In this document: in pieces, positions 23,887 through 31,670 of the stretch | Numbering within the stretch: the first letter of the stretch is position 1 | How the letters are laid out: every line of letters starts with the position of its first letter | From: Selenomonas sp. | GTDB taxonomy: Bacteria > Bacillota > Negativicutes > Selenomonadales > Selenomonadaceae | Assembly (NCBI GenBank): GCA_022773585.1 | Contig: JALEZZ010000081.1 | Location: 1 to 32,880 of the forward strand | Reading direction: 5' to 3' | Length of the DNA: 32,880 nt | The notes under the pieces: model-generated | The model's database searches: none | The model's input: the letters and a program-made list of their open reading frames with translations, nothing else | Told to the model about the DNA's origin: nothing | Program-made: the position numbers and the translations under genes

Positions 23887-25734
23887 TCACGTCAAATCCG
23901 AATCCTTCAGGTCTTCGCCCTCACTGTTGACGCGCACCCACGTGCCCGAGCTGTCGCCCGGCACCGCGAGCACGATGCCATAGCCAGCGATGCCGACGAC
24001 GAGCTTGCCGTCCTGCACATGGCCGCCCGTGATCTCAAACGACGTCGGGTCGCCGAAGTCGATGACCTTCTGCAGCGCCTGCGTCGTATTCGACCCTGCG
24101 AACGTCTCCGGCTCGTCCATCGCCGTATGGTACGCCGTGTTGCCGCCGCCATACGCAAGGCCGTTCAGGATGGCGACCGTCGAGCGGTAGAGCTTCGCGC
24201 GCTTGCTGTGGTACTGATTTTTCACGGGCTCCATGAGGATGACGCGGTTGATGTCGTCCGATACATTGATGGACTTTATCTGCACTTCCTCCGTCATTTC
24301 GCCGTCCGTCAACTGGTAGTAGTCGCCGATCATGAGGTCGCTACTGTCATCGACGTCGATCGAGTTGTCGCCCGACACGACCGATGTCACCTTCGCGACC
24401 GTCGTATCGATCTCTGCCGCCTGCCCGTCGAAATTCTCCACGACCATCGCGTCGTAGCCATCCGGGCTGATGCCCGCCGCGATGACGGCCGCGTACAGCG
24501 TGCCGACCAGGCGTTCCAAGTGATTCGTGACGGAATCCGCCGTCTTTTTCAGCACGGGCGTCAGGTTGATGTCCACCGTGCGCGCACCGTTATAGTCGCC
24601 GAGGATGCGGCTGTTGTCGCGCAAAATGAACGACTTCGCCGCCCCCGAGATCGCGCCGCGCGGCTCGTTGACGAACGTGCCCGTCGCCAGATGGTACGCG
24701 AGGATTTCCCCGTCCGCGATGTCCTGCACGGTGACCTTCACGCCGCCGATGTCCGACGCGTTGCCCGTCACATTCGCGTGGATCGTGCCGTCCTGTGCGA
24801 CGCGCACGACCTTGCCCGCCGCGCCGTCCTCCGTCACGTCCGCCGCGCCGACAAAATCTTTCGGGCAGTTGACGAACACCTCTTTGTCCGCGTCATACGC
24901 CAGCACGTCGCCGCCCGCGAGGCTCGCGATCTCGATTGGCTTGCCGAGCATCTTGTCCGCGCTGCCCGCGATATCGACGTGCGCCTTGCCGTCCGAGTTC
25001 ACGCGCACGAGCTTTCCCTTCTCGCCCGTATACGTCGCGTCGTCCTCCGTGAAGATGTCCTTTGGCGCATTGACGAACGCGCTTTCCAGGCTGTCCCACA
25101 TCAGCACGTCCTTATCGTGGAGCGCCGTCACCTTGATTTCCTTGCCGAGCATGTGGTCTGCACTGCCCGTGATGTCGATGTCGCCCTTTCCCGTTTCGGG
25201 ATCGAGGCGCAAGACCTTGTTTGCGCCGCTCGTCGCCGCTTCTTCGCGCAGGAGGAACTTCCCGTCCACATGCAGCATGTCGCCAAAATCCAGCGACAGC
25301 AGCACATGCCAGTCCGAACCCTCCCAGACGTAGAGCTTTCGCTTGTCGATGGCGAAAAACAAATCATTCGTCTTGCAGCCTTCCGTCGGCTTGTTCGCCT
25401 CGTTGCCCGCGTATAAGCGCTTCATGCCGCCGCCATTTTCGACTGCGCCGATGTCACCCGGCTGGATGCCGAAAAACTCCGCGACCGCACCGAGCCGCAG
25501 CCACTTCTTGTCTGCGCCGTCGCGCATATAGATCGTGTCCGTCGTCGTATCAATGCGCAACTCATACGGCGACGTGTCACTCTCGTCGAGCCCCGCCTTT
25601 GCCCCGTGCCGACGGAGCGCGTTCAGATGCTCGAAGATTTCTTCAAACGTCGCTATGCTTTTCTGTGCGAACCTGTCCACGTCGTCGCCATTCGGCGAGT
25701 AGTCAATGGGGCTCGTCACCTTCCAATCTGCCAT
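23887..25734 (-). CDS. Tail fibre protein with three tandem repeats (615 aa)
   Basis: This encodes a 615-residue structural protein. Three repeats of about 66 residues (starting near 188, 254 and 320) share the pattern (I/V)(T/A)G(S/N)AD..LG, then a GD(V/I)L-(A/M)(Y/W) strand, then FVN.P(K/R), as in phage fibre shafts. The N-terminal part (about 1-180) has segments similar to fibre or structural attachment domains (YELRIDTTTDTIYMRDGADK, RKLYVWEGSDWHVL). The C-terminal part is beta-rich. ATG at 25734 follows GGAGG. It precedes the DGR variable protein by 16 bp, and the two probably assemble together. Confidence 0.82.
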   Translation of the reverse strand: MADWKVTSPIDYSPNGDDVDRFAQKSIATFEEIFEHLNALRRHGAKAGLDESDTSPYELRIDTTTDTIYMRDGADKKWLRLGAVAEFFGIQPGDIGAVENGGGMKRLYAGNEANKPTEGCKTNDLFFAIDKRKLYVWEGSDWHVLLSLDFGDMLHVDGKFLLREEAATSGANKVLRLDPETGKGDIDITGSADHMLGKEIKVTALHDKDVLMWDSLESAFVNAPKDIFTEDDATYTGEKGKLVRVNSDGKAHVDIAGSADKMLGKPIEIASLAGGDVLAYDADKEVFVNCPKDFVGAADVTEDGAAGKVVRVAQDGTIHANVTGNASDIGGVKVTVQDIADGEILAYHLATGTFVNEPRGAISGAAKSFILRDNSRILGDYNGARTVDINLTPVLKKTADSVTNHLERLVGTLYAAVIAAGISPDGYDAMVVENFDGQAAEIDTTVAKVTSVVSGDNSIDVDDSSDLMIGDYYQLTDGEMTEEVQIKSINVSDDINRVILMEPVKNQYHSKRAKLYRSTVAILNGLAYGGGNTAYHTAMDEPETFAGSNTTQALQKVIDFGDPTSFEITGGHVQDGKLVVGIAGYGIVLAVPGDSSGTWVRVNSEGEDLKDSDLT

Positions 25735-25737
25735 ACA

Positions 25738-27243
25738 TCACACCTCCGCGATGTCCATCACAATACTGTTGAGCGAAAAGCCGCCCATGCCGCCCGTCCC
25801 CTTCACGTCGAGTGCCTTGCTGCGGAAGACGTTCCGCCGCTCACGGATGAACGTGTGGCGCGAAAACAGCTTCTGCGTGTTGCCGTAGATGAGCGCCGGA
25901 TTGTCATACACCACGTCGCCCTTCACATACACGCCCTTCAGCCGTCCTGCGAGCATCACCTTCGCGCGGTTCTTGAAAATCGGCGAGCGGTTGTGCCAGA
26001 TCTTCGTCAGCCGCGCGGGGATGGGCAAGCCGACGATGACCGCGCCGACCGACACCTGCCCGTAATAGAGCGTCGTCTCATACGGCACGATCGACACCTG
26101 CACGCGCTTCAAAAGGTAATCATGCTGCGACACGAGCCGCTGCGCGACGAACCGCCACGAGAGCGGCCGTCCTGCGTCGTAGAATGTCGATTCGTCGAGC
26201 TTCGCGATGCCGCCCTTGCGGACAACAAGGACGTTCTCCCCGATGGAAAGAACGTCCAAAATGTCCGTATTGAACTGCCGCTTGAACCACGCATTGAGCG
26301 TCGTGTCAAAAACGAGCACCGTCCCGCCCGTGCCGAACAGCCACACCTGCGACAGCGCAGGCACATAGCGCACGAGCGCATCCTTCGGCAGCTTCGCGAG
26401 CTCCCGCGCCACGAGCGTCGCGACATTCTGCGACTTCATATCGCCGTAATCCTGTGTGGTCTGGACGGCCTGCAATTCCGTGCCGCCGAAAATCAGCACA
26501 TTGTCCGCAATCGAACAGAACGACAAGCGCCCGCCGCACTCGATGTTGCGCGACACCTCCGCAATCTGCCAGTCAGGAAACTCCCCCGACAGCCGATACA
26601 CGCGCCGGTTGTCCTTGATGAGCAGGATGTCGGATGAAAGGTTGCACATGCCAACGAATTTGCCGCCGTCCTTGTAGCCTGCCTCAATCCACTTGGACGA
26701 AGAAGCATCGTTCGTGTCCTCTTTCCAATTCGCCGCGTCGCCCACGCCCGAATAACGCACATTCGCGTCATCCGTGATGAGCACGCGGCCCGCGCGGATG
26801 TACACGCTCTTCGCGTTCGTCGGCGTGTCGAGCGTCACGAGCGTCTTGCCATTGTAATACTGGAGCTTGCCGCCCGACGCGAGCAGCAGCCCGTCCTCCC
26901 ATGCCGCGCAGACGGGATACAGCTCGCCCGTGAGCTTTCCGAGGCTGTCCCCGAGCGCCGCGCCGTCGAGTGCCGTCGCGTGCACCGTCCTGTCCTCCAG
27001 CACGACGAGCAGGACGTGATTGATGCCGTCATACGCCGCCGCAAAGACGTTCTCTGCCGTGAGTAGCGCCGTCGTCCCCGCGACCGTCTTCAGGCATCCC
27101 GTCGAATGATCGACCTCCATATTGCAGACGTCGGCCAGCTGGTTTTCCGCGATGCCCTCGACCGTCGATGTCGTATTGAGCCCGCCCGAAAAATCCCGCC
27201 GCACGACCGGCTGCTGGTTCTGATGCTTGGAAGAGAGAAGCAT
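25738..27243 (-). CDS. Tail nozzle-like protein, probable beta-propeller (501 aa)
   Basis: This encodes a 501-residue, beta-rich protein of repeated strand units (for example VYIRAGRVLITDDANVRYSG, RVYRLSGEFPDWQIAEV, VWLFGTGGTVLVFDTTLNAWF) that reads like a beta-propeller. The opening FSGGLNTTSTVEGIAENQLADVCNMEVD fits short-tail nozzle or stabilisation proteins. It follows the adaptor gene directly (adaptor stop TAA at 27244-27246), as T7 gp12 follows gp11. ATG at 27243 has GGAGG nine bases upstream. The structural role is inferred from order and fold-like pattern. Confidence 0.8.
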   Translation of the reverse strand: MLLSSKHQNQQPVVRRDFSGGLNTTSTVEGIAENQLADVCNMEVDHSTGCLKTVAGTTALLTAENVFAAAYDGINHVLLVVLEDRTVHATALDGAALGDSLGKLTGELYPVCAAWEDGLLLASGGKLQYYNGKTLVTLDTPTNAKSVYIRAGRVLITDDANVRYSGVGDAANWKEDTNDASSSKWIEAGYKDGGKFVGMCNLSSDILLIKDNRRVYRLSGEFPDWQIAEVSRNIECGGRLSFCSIADNVLIFGGTELQAVQTTQDYGDMKSQNVATLVARELAKLPKDALVRYVPALSQVWLFGTGGTVLVFDTTLNAWFKRQFNTDILDVLSIGENVLVVRKGGIAKLDESTFYDAGRPLSWRFVAQRLVSQHDYLLKRVQVSIVPYETTLYYGQVSVGAVIVGLPIPARLTKIWHNRSPIFKNRAKVMLAGRLKGVYVKGDVVYDNPALIYGNTQKLFSRHTFIRERRNVFRSKALDVKGTGGMGGFSLNSIVMDIAEV

Positions 27244-27987
27244 TTAGTAGTCCCTCCTCCCATAGCCGCGCACGCAGCAATTCCCGCGGTCATCCCAATA
27301 GCCGACCGTATCCACGCCCGGCGGCAGCGGCCGCAGAAGCGACTGAATCTGCCCGTAGATGTTCGCCATGATCTGCTGCTCCTGCGACATGTCAAACTCA
27401 TTTCCCACCGACAGCCGCGTCGCCGCGTACTCGATGAGGAAATCGTCGAACTCCGTCCCGAGCGGCGACACATCCGAAAGCGTCACCTCGTCGATGTCGT
27501 CCACATAGAGCACCGTGTACGCCGTCACATGCTCCGGCACCGGCCAGAGACGAATCTCTGCCATGCCCGCCCGATAAAACGAGCACGGCTCTCCCGTCTC
27601 GCTGAAATCGCGGATACGCATGACGTTCGAGCTGTGGAGCTCATGCTCGCGGTAGACCGTCGTCTCCGTCCGGGAACAAATCTTCGTGTGGTTGTGCCAA
27701 ATCTTGTCGTAGTTGTGCCAAATCTTGTCCGAATGGTACGAGATGATCGTCTCCTGCACCTCGCCGCCCGCCGTCACGCGGATGAGAGCCGTCGGCGCGC
27801 GTGCGAATGCCACGCGATACTCCCCCGGCTGGAGCTCCCCGTGCATCGTCTGCATGAGGAGTTCCGGCTGGAAATCCGCGATAGCGCGGCGGATGAAGCG
27901 CAGCCCGCAGTTGATCGCGTCCACAATCTCGTCGTCATCATACGTGATTGCGTCCGTATCATGCAGCCGCGTGCGAATGTGCTTCAA
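27244..27987 (-). CDS. Head-tail adaptor-like protein (SU10/gp11 type), first tail gene
   Basis: This encodes a 247-residue protein. Helical N-terminal IRTRLHDTDA...YDDDEIVDAINCGLRFIRRAI and the later beta-domain with IRLWPVPEHVTAYTVLYVD match short-tail adaptor (connector) proteins that bind the portal. A local tandem repeat gives KIWHN twice (about residues 88-103). The only start in frame is TTG at 27987 without a ribosome binding site. The in-frame upstream sequence (QIATALKHIR) looks like natural protein but has no start codon before a TAG, so the 5' end may be truncated or use an unusual start. No portal gene lies upstream. Confidence 0.75.
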   Translation of the reverse strand: MKHIRTRLHDTDAITYDDDEIVDAINCGLRFIRRAIADFQPELLMQTMHGELQPGEYRVAFARAPTALIRVTAGGEVQETIISYHSDKIWHNYDKIWHNHTKICSRTETTVYREHELHSSNVMRIRDFSETGEPCSFYRAGMAEIRLWPVPEHVTAYTVLYVDDIDEVTLSDVSPLGTEFDDFLIEYAATRLSVGNEFDMSQEQQIMANIYGQIQSLLRPLPPGVDTVGYWDDRGNCCVRGYGRRDY

Positions 27988-28064
27988 TGCCGTTGCTATC
28001 TGGGGGAACGCGGATGAGGGACGGTCGTCCAGATGGCCGCAGATGTTTCGTCCGACCGAGGAAA

Positions 28065-28102
28065 CAAGGCCGCAGGCGTAGCATCGCTACGTCAAGGCCT
28101 TG
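28065..28102. other. Two-tier hairpin upstream of the tail operon
   Basis: CAAGGCC (28065-28071) pairs with GGCCTTG (28096-28102), and CGTAGC (28077-28082) with GCTACG (28086-28091) around an ATC loop. On the minus strand it is followed by TTTCC, so it could act as a weak terminator or attenuator between the sigma factor and the adaptor gene. Related short motifs (CATCTG, GGACGA) recur on both sides within 27988-28170. Confidence 0.6.
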
Positions 28103-28170
28103 CTGACGAAGGGCGGGCGGAACAGATGCCGCCAGATGGGCGGGCGGGCCTCGTCCGCGCTCCCCCGCAT
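28087..28170 (-). CDS. Possible 27-residue ORF between sigma factor and tail operon
   Basis: ATG at 28170 follows GAGGTGATTCT, a good ribosome binding site, and opens a 27-codon ORF with a basic, proline-containing product (ARPPIWRHLFRPPFVSKALT) ending in TAG inside the hairpin. It may be a leader peptide that controls the hairpin by translation, a small phage protein, or a spurious ORF. There is no homology to rely on. Confidence 0.4.
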   Translation of the reverse strand: MRGSADEARPPIWRHLFRPPFVSKALT

Positions 28171-28187
28171 AGAATCACCTCAGAAGG

Positions 28188-28772
28188 TCAGTCATCGACA
28201 GAGGACGTGAGCACGCCCTTCATCCGCACGAGTGCCTGCCGTTTCAGCCGCACGACCTTTGACTGCGACAAACCGAGCAGTTCTGCCGCCTCGTACGTCG
28301 TGCGCCCTTCCTCGTAAAGCAGATGAACCACGCGCCGCTCCTCGTCCGTGAGCGCCGAAAGCAGCTGCGCGACCGTCAGCCGCGCCTCGCTTGCGCCAAA
28401 GGCATCGTCGTCCGCCACACGCTCGCACGCCTCCGCCGTCTCCGGCACGCACTCGCGTCCCCAGCGTGCCGACGCCTTGCGGAAAAGATGCGACACCGCG
28501 CCATACACGCGCACCTTCGCGAACGCCGCGAACGGCACGCCGCGCTCTGCGTCAAATGCCAGCACCGAGCGCACGAGCTCCTCCATTGCAGCAGCCGTCG
28601 CATCCTCCGCGATGCTCCGCGCGTAGCGCTGGCCGCCCGCCGCCCGCGCCAGCGGCAGATACTGGAGAGCCATCCGCTCCATCGCCGCGCCGTCACCCGC
28701 TTGCGCCCGCGCAATCAGCTGCCGCTCCTCCGTCTGCGAAAGCTGCGTCCGTGCCACTTCGTTTCCTTCCAT
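28188..28772 (-). CDS. Sigma-70 family RNA polymerase sigma factor
   Basis: This 194-residue protein is predicted to bind core RNA polymerase and direct it to specific promoters. Region 2 lies at about residues 45-100 (AEDATAAAMEELVRSVLAFD through KVRVYGAVSHLFRK), and region 4 with its helix-turn-helix at about 130-190 (LTDEERRVVHLLYEEG then YEAAELLGLSQSKVVRLKR). There is no region 1 or ECF-specific extension. ATG at 28772 follows AAAGGAGG by seven bases; the longer frame upstream crosses the divergent promoter and is rejected. It heads the leftward tail operon, so it may drive that operon. Sigma factors of this type occur beside DUF1659/DUF2922 genes in Firmicutes. Confidence 0.9.
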   Translation of the reverse strand: MEGNEVARTQLSQTEERQLIARAQAGDGAAMERMALQYLPLARAAGGQRYARSIAEDATAAAMEELVRSVLAFDAERGVPFAAFAKVRVYGAVSHLFRKASARWGRECVPETAEACERVADDDAFGASEARLTVAQLLSALTDEERRVVHLLYEEGRTTYEAAELLGLSQSKVVRLKRQALVRMKGVLTSSVDD

Positions 28773-28856
28773 ATATATCCTCCTTTGCAAACATCTGCCG
28801 CCGTGACTTAAAACGCCATCCCGCGGCATGTATCTGAGTGGAAGGAGGTGATAACC

Positions 28857-29084
28857 ATGGCACTCGTAAAAGACAACCAGGCCACGAAGCTCGTCCTCTT
28901 CGTCGAAACGGGCACTGCTGGCGATGGCGGCCCGCTCACGAAGCAGTATTCGTTCTCGACGGTGAATCCCGCTATCACGGACGCTGACCTCTACGACATC
29001 TGCGGCAAGCTCGCCACGCTCCAGACGCACGATCTCGTCAAAATCAGTCGCGTCGATTCTGCCAACCTCGTGGACGAGGTCTGA
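28857..29084 (+). CDS. DUF1659-type small protein
   Basis: This encodes a 75-residue protein recognised as DUF1659-like from its length, the TKLVLFVETGTAGDGGPLTKQYSF opening and the DLYDICGKLATLQTH segment. It has no known function. ATG at 28857 with GGAGG eight bases upstream is used rather than an in-frame GTG at 28848, which falls in the ribosome binding site. It is transcribed away from the sigma factor with an 84-bp divergent spacer and is followed by a DUF2922-type gene, a pairing common in Clostridia and Negativicutes. Confidence 0.88.
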   Translation: MALVKDNQATKLVLFVETGTAGDGGPLTKQYSFSTVNPAITDADLYDICGKLATLQTHDLVKISRVDSANLVDEV

Positions 29085-29148
29085 CGCCCCCCTCGCCCGC
29101 AACGCGCAGAAAACAAGCTGAATCCCCAAAGAAAGGAGGTATCCGCAC

Positions 29149-29361
29149 ATGGCAAAAACGCTGAAGATTGTCTTCAATCTGAAGAACAAGAAGACGGCGA
29201 CCTACTCCATCCCCGACCCGAAGGACGGCCTCACGAAAGCCGCCGTCCAGACGGCGACGGACGCGATGATTGCAAAAGACTTCATCCGCTCGCGCGGCTT
29301 CGGTGCCGTGGACGTCAAGGACGCCTACATCCAGCAGGAAGACCGCATCGAACTCGCCTAA
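29149..29361 (+). CDS. DUF2922-type small protein
   Basis: This encodes a 70-residue protein with the DUF2922 pattern (LKIVFNLKNKKTATYSIPDPK, then V..AMDAM-like helix and VKDAYIQQEDRIELA). The function is unknown. AAAGGAGGT lies eight bases before the ATG. It is co-transcribed with the DUF1659-type gene and ends just before a strong rho-independent terminator. The pair probably forms one small conserved complex. Confidence 0.9.
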   Translation: MAKTLKIVFNLKNKKTATYSIPDPKDGLTKAAVQTATDAMIAKDFIRSRGFGAVDVKDAYIQQEDRIELA

Positions 29362-29388
29362 TCGCTTGAGTTCTTCACCCCCGCTTTC

Positions 29389-29432
29389 AAACAGCCGCCG
29401 CAGGCTTACGCTCTCCTGCGGCGGCTGTTTTT
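29389..29432 (+). terminator. Strong rho-independent terminator after DUF2922
   Basis: A perfect 16-bp stem (29389-29404 with 29415-29430, GC-rich) with a ten-base loop is followed by TTTTT on the + strand. It ends the rightward DUF1659-DUF2922 transcript. Confidence 0.95.
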
Positions 29433-29439
29433 GTGCATG

Positions 29440-29469
29440 AAAAAAGGACACTGCCGTTTGGCAATGTCC
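29440..29469 (-). terminator. Rho-independent terminator of the Rpn nuclease gene
   Basis: On the minus strand a 10-bp stem with one mismatch (29446-29455 with 29460-29469) and an AAAC loop is followed by TTTTTT (29445-29440). It lies back to back with the + strand terminator, so the two convergent units are both insulated. Confidence 0.88.
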
Positions 29470-29492
29470 CAATATTCTTTTGTGCTACGTCT

Positions 29493-30335
29493 TCAGTAAG
29501 ACAGATTCGATTCCTTCGCGATGCGCATGACCTCGTCGATTGTCGTCTCGTTGTCCGAGGCGATGTCTGCATATGCCACGCGCCGCTTCAGCTGATTGCG
29601 GATTGTGCGGAGCGTCTTTTCAGCGATGCCTTCCGCTCTGCCTTCTGCATTTGCTTTTTCAATCTCCGGCCCATAGACCTTTTTGGCATACTCTTCGATC
29701 ACCTTGCACATTGTCATCACCCCATGTTCATCTGATTTGAAAAACGCCGCCCGCTCAGCGAGCATCCCTGAATGCATCTTCGACGGCTCCGTGCAGAAGA
29801 AGTCCTGCATGAGCCGCCCAAGCGGCGTGTCGTCTTGGAACGCGCCATTGACGTAAAGAATATCGGCGTCATCCTCGAAGCGCTTGCCGTCAAGCTCGCG
29901 AATCGTCCGCTCCACATGATAGAGCGGCTTCCCGCCCTTCAAGACGTCATGCTCCGTGATGAAGATGACGACGACCTTCGGCAAGCCTTTCCATTCCTCG
30001 CCCTTCTCCACATGCATCGTGTCCATCATGCTCGCGTTAAACCGCGCCCGATGCGGGTCGGCGCCGCCATCCGAGCGCTGCACCTCGATGTCGTACGCCG
30101 TGCCGTCCGCGTCCGTTGCAAAAACATCAAACCGCACCGCACGCCCGTAAAGGTTCGGCACATCCTCCTGCGTCTGCATCTCACGCACGACAAGCTGCGG
30201 CCGATCTAAGATGATGCGCAGGATGTACTCCATGCCCTCCACATTGTCCGCGAGGCACGCATGAAAGAACGTGTCGTCAATCAGCCGGAGCGCCGCAATC
30301 ACGTCCAAAAGCTCCTTGCGATGTTCGTGTGTCAT
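29493..30335 (-). CDS. Rpn / PD-(D/E)XK nuclease-family transposase-like protein
   Basis: This 280-residue protein is of the Rpn (recombination-promoting nuclease, PD-(D/E)XK) family, which cuts DNA and occurs in many copies in Firmicute genomes. The nuclease core shows RFDVFATDADGTAYDIEVQ at about residues 68-86, giving the D and E-x-Q active-site pattern, and the variable C-terminal region has the typical NAEGRAEGIAEK repeat and a helical tail. Length is near the family norm. ATG at 30335 has GGGAGG but at a long 12-base spacing. It converges on the DUF1659-DUF2922 unit. It is probably chromosomal rather than part of the phage-like element. Confidence 0.9.
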   Translation of the reverse strand: MTHEHRKELLDVIAALRLIDDTFFHACLADNVEGMEYILRIILDRPQLVVREMQTQEDVPNLYGRAVRFDVFATDADGTAYDIEVQRSDGGADPHRARFNASMMDTMHVEKGEEWKGLPKVVVIFITEHDVLKGGKPLYHVERTIRELDGKRFEDDADILYVNGAFQDDTPLGRLMQDFFCTEPSKMHSGMLAERAAFFKSDEHGVMTMCKVIEEYAKKVYGPEIEKANAEGRAEGIAEKTLRTIRNQLKRRVAYADIASDNETTIDEVMRIAKESNLSY

Positions 30336-30428
30336 CGGATCGATGCGCCTCCCTTCTCTTGGTTCTTATTTTACAGGAATATGGAACTGGATTCAAGCAT
30401 CGACTCCAATCGAATCAGGCGGAATAAA

Positions 30429-31019
30429 TCACTCAAAAAAGATAGAAAGTTCAAAGGCTTTGTCTTCCTTATTAAATTCGTGAACCATTACCATATTTCT
30501 ATGTTTCGATTGATTATATACTTTTGTCTTGAATGGCTGTTCAAGGTTTTTGTATGACTTTCCTGCGATGTCCACTATCTTGTTTACGATGGATGCATTC
30601 TCATCAGAGGGAACCCCCAAGGCATTACACGATAAATATGCAGCAGCACCTACATATGCGGCACGGTTGTATATTGTCTTTTTATCCTCATTTGGATATA
30701 TCATATACGAAAATGCAACACCCGCAACCTCGCCAGTCTTGTATTCAACGATATACATGATAACACTACTCGGAAGGATCGTAAACGCGACGTTCTTCTG
30801 TTCGGTAGTTTGCAACGAGTAAATTTTCAAATCCGAAAAATTTATGGTAGTAGATGGAGATTGCTTCTGCTTATCCGCGTACCAGTCAACGTATCTGTTA
30901 TACATAGATACGAATTGATCTGTTTTCAGATAGGCTGTCTCCGCATTTCCCACCGTTGGAAAATTGAATAATTCCGCAAAGAGTACTACGAGAATCAAAA
31001 TCGTTTTTCTCCAACGCAT
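30429..31019 (-). CDS. Secreted protein of unknown function (196 aa)
   Basis: ATG at 31019 (MRWRKTILILVVLFAELFNF) opens a Sec-type signal peptide with likely cleavage after GNAETA; GGAGG lies eight bases upstream. The in-frame ATG at 31034 is less likely because the ribosome binding site is inside it. The mature part has a tyrosine-rich VSMYNRYVDWYADKQ segment and YNRAAYVGAAAYL helices. The family is not recognised. The coding interval is much AT-richer than the phage block and is probably host chromosome. It is in tandem with the next gene (29-bp gap to 31049), probably one transcription unit. Confidence 0.8.
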   Translation of the reverse strand: MRWRKTILILVVLFAELFNFPTVGNAETAYLKTDQFVSMYNRYVDWYADKQKQSPSTTINFSDLKIYSLQTTEQKNVAFTILPSSVIMYIVEYKTGEVAGVAFSYMIYPNEDKKTIYNRAAYVGAAAYLSCNALGVPSDENASIVNKIVDIAGKSYKNLEQPFKTKVYNQSKHRNMVMVHEFNKEDKAFELSIFFE

Positions 31020-31048
31020 AGAAAAGCCCTCCATCTTCTTTTACATTC

Positions 31049-31555
31049 TTAAAAAATTCCTCTGCCTCCGGAATTTACGAAAGCATATGGCCATACCGTG
31101 TTGTACTCACCCTCTCCGATCGAACCATTTGCTACTTCAAAATAGCCACTCGGGACATCTTCTATGAAAATGATATTATCGTCATCATCATAGAAGGTCG
31201 TTTCAATGATGTTTGAGGATACCGTCGATTTCCCCATAAAGATTCTTTGATATGACTTTATTAATGACTCTGAATATCTAAAATTTGAAAAGTCAACATC
31301 ATACCCTTGCTTTTTTGCCATCCAGTATAGCCGTTGAATCTTGTGATTCCGTTCTTCACTATCAATATACGTCCAGCGATCCGAAAAAGTAATGATATTA
31401 TTTGCCATGGTTGGATTCGACACATCTACTTCGATGGTCGCGCAGTCTGTCGAAGTCACCCATTTCCAGTCTGCGGCTTTCGCATCCCTCATCGGCGCGA
31501 AAAACGCAATCCCGATCAACAACACAAGACACGCTATCAGCCTTTTCATTTGCAT
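31049..31555 (-). CDS. Secreted protein of unknown function (168 aa)
   Basis: MQMKRLIACLVLLIGIAFF at the start is a clear Sec signal peptide, with likely cleavage after DAKA. ATG at 31555 (GGGGAG four bases upstream) or the second ATG at 31549 (ten bases) are both possible; the much longer upstream frame is rejected as it runs into the divergent gene. The mature protein has WKWVTSTDCATIEVD and an acidic loop followed by IIFIEDVPSGYFEVA, a pattern seen in many small Negativicute exported proteins. The function is unknown. Confidence 0.78.
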   Translation of the reverse strand: MQMKRLIACLVLLIGIAFFAPMRDAKAADWKWVTSTDCATIEVDVSNPTMANNIITFSDRWTYIDSEERNHKIQRLYWMAKKQGYDVDFSNFRYSESLIKSYQRIFMGKSTVSSNIIETTFYDDDDNIIFIEDVPSGYFEVANGSIGEGEYNTVWPYAFVNSGGRGIF

Positions 31556-31603
31556 CGCGCTCCCCATCATCCTCGCTCTCCCCTCAATTGGGATCACAGA
31601 TTG

Positions 31604-31633
31604 TTTCACATGCTGACTCCTGCGTGCTATAAT
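31604..31633 (+). promoter_or_regulatory. Extended -10 promoter for the acidic membrane protein gene
   Basis: TGCTATAAT (31625-31633) is a perfect extended -10, with TTTCAC at 31604-31609 as a weak -35 at 18-bp spacing. The gene start is at 31671, preceded by CAGGAGTG, leaving a short 5' leader. Confidence 0.7.
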
Positions 31634-31670
31634 GATACGCAAAAGCGCATCGGAACAGGAGTGATTACCC

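Noticed and set aside
28773..29189. N-terminal extension of the sigma factor to 333 residues
   Set aside because: The extension runs antisense to the DUF1659 gene and across the ribosome binding site of the true ATG at 28772.
29389..29469. Possible attachment site or repeat unit formed by the two adjacent hairpins
   Set aside because: Each hairpin has a T-run on the strand of its own gene, which fits two ordinary convergent terminators.
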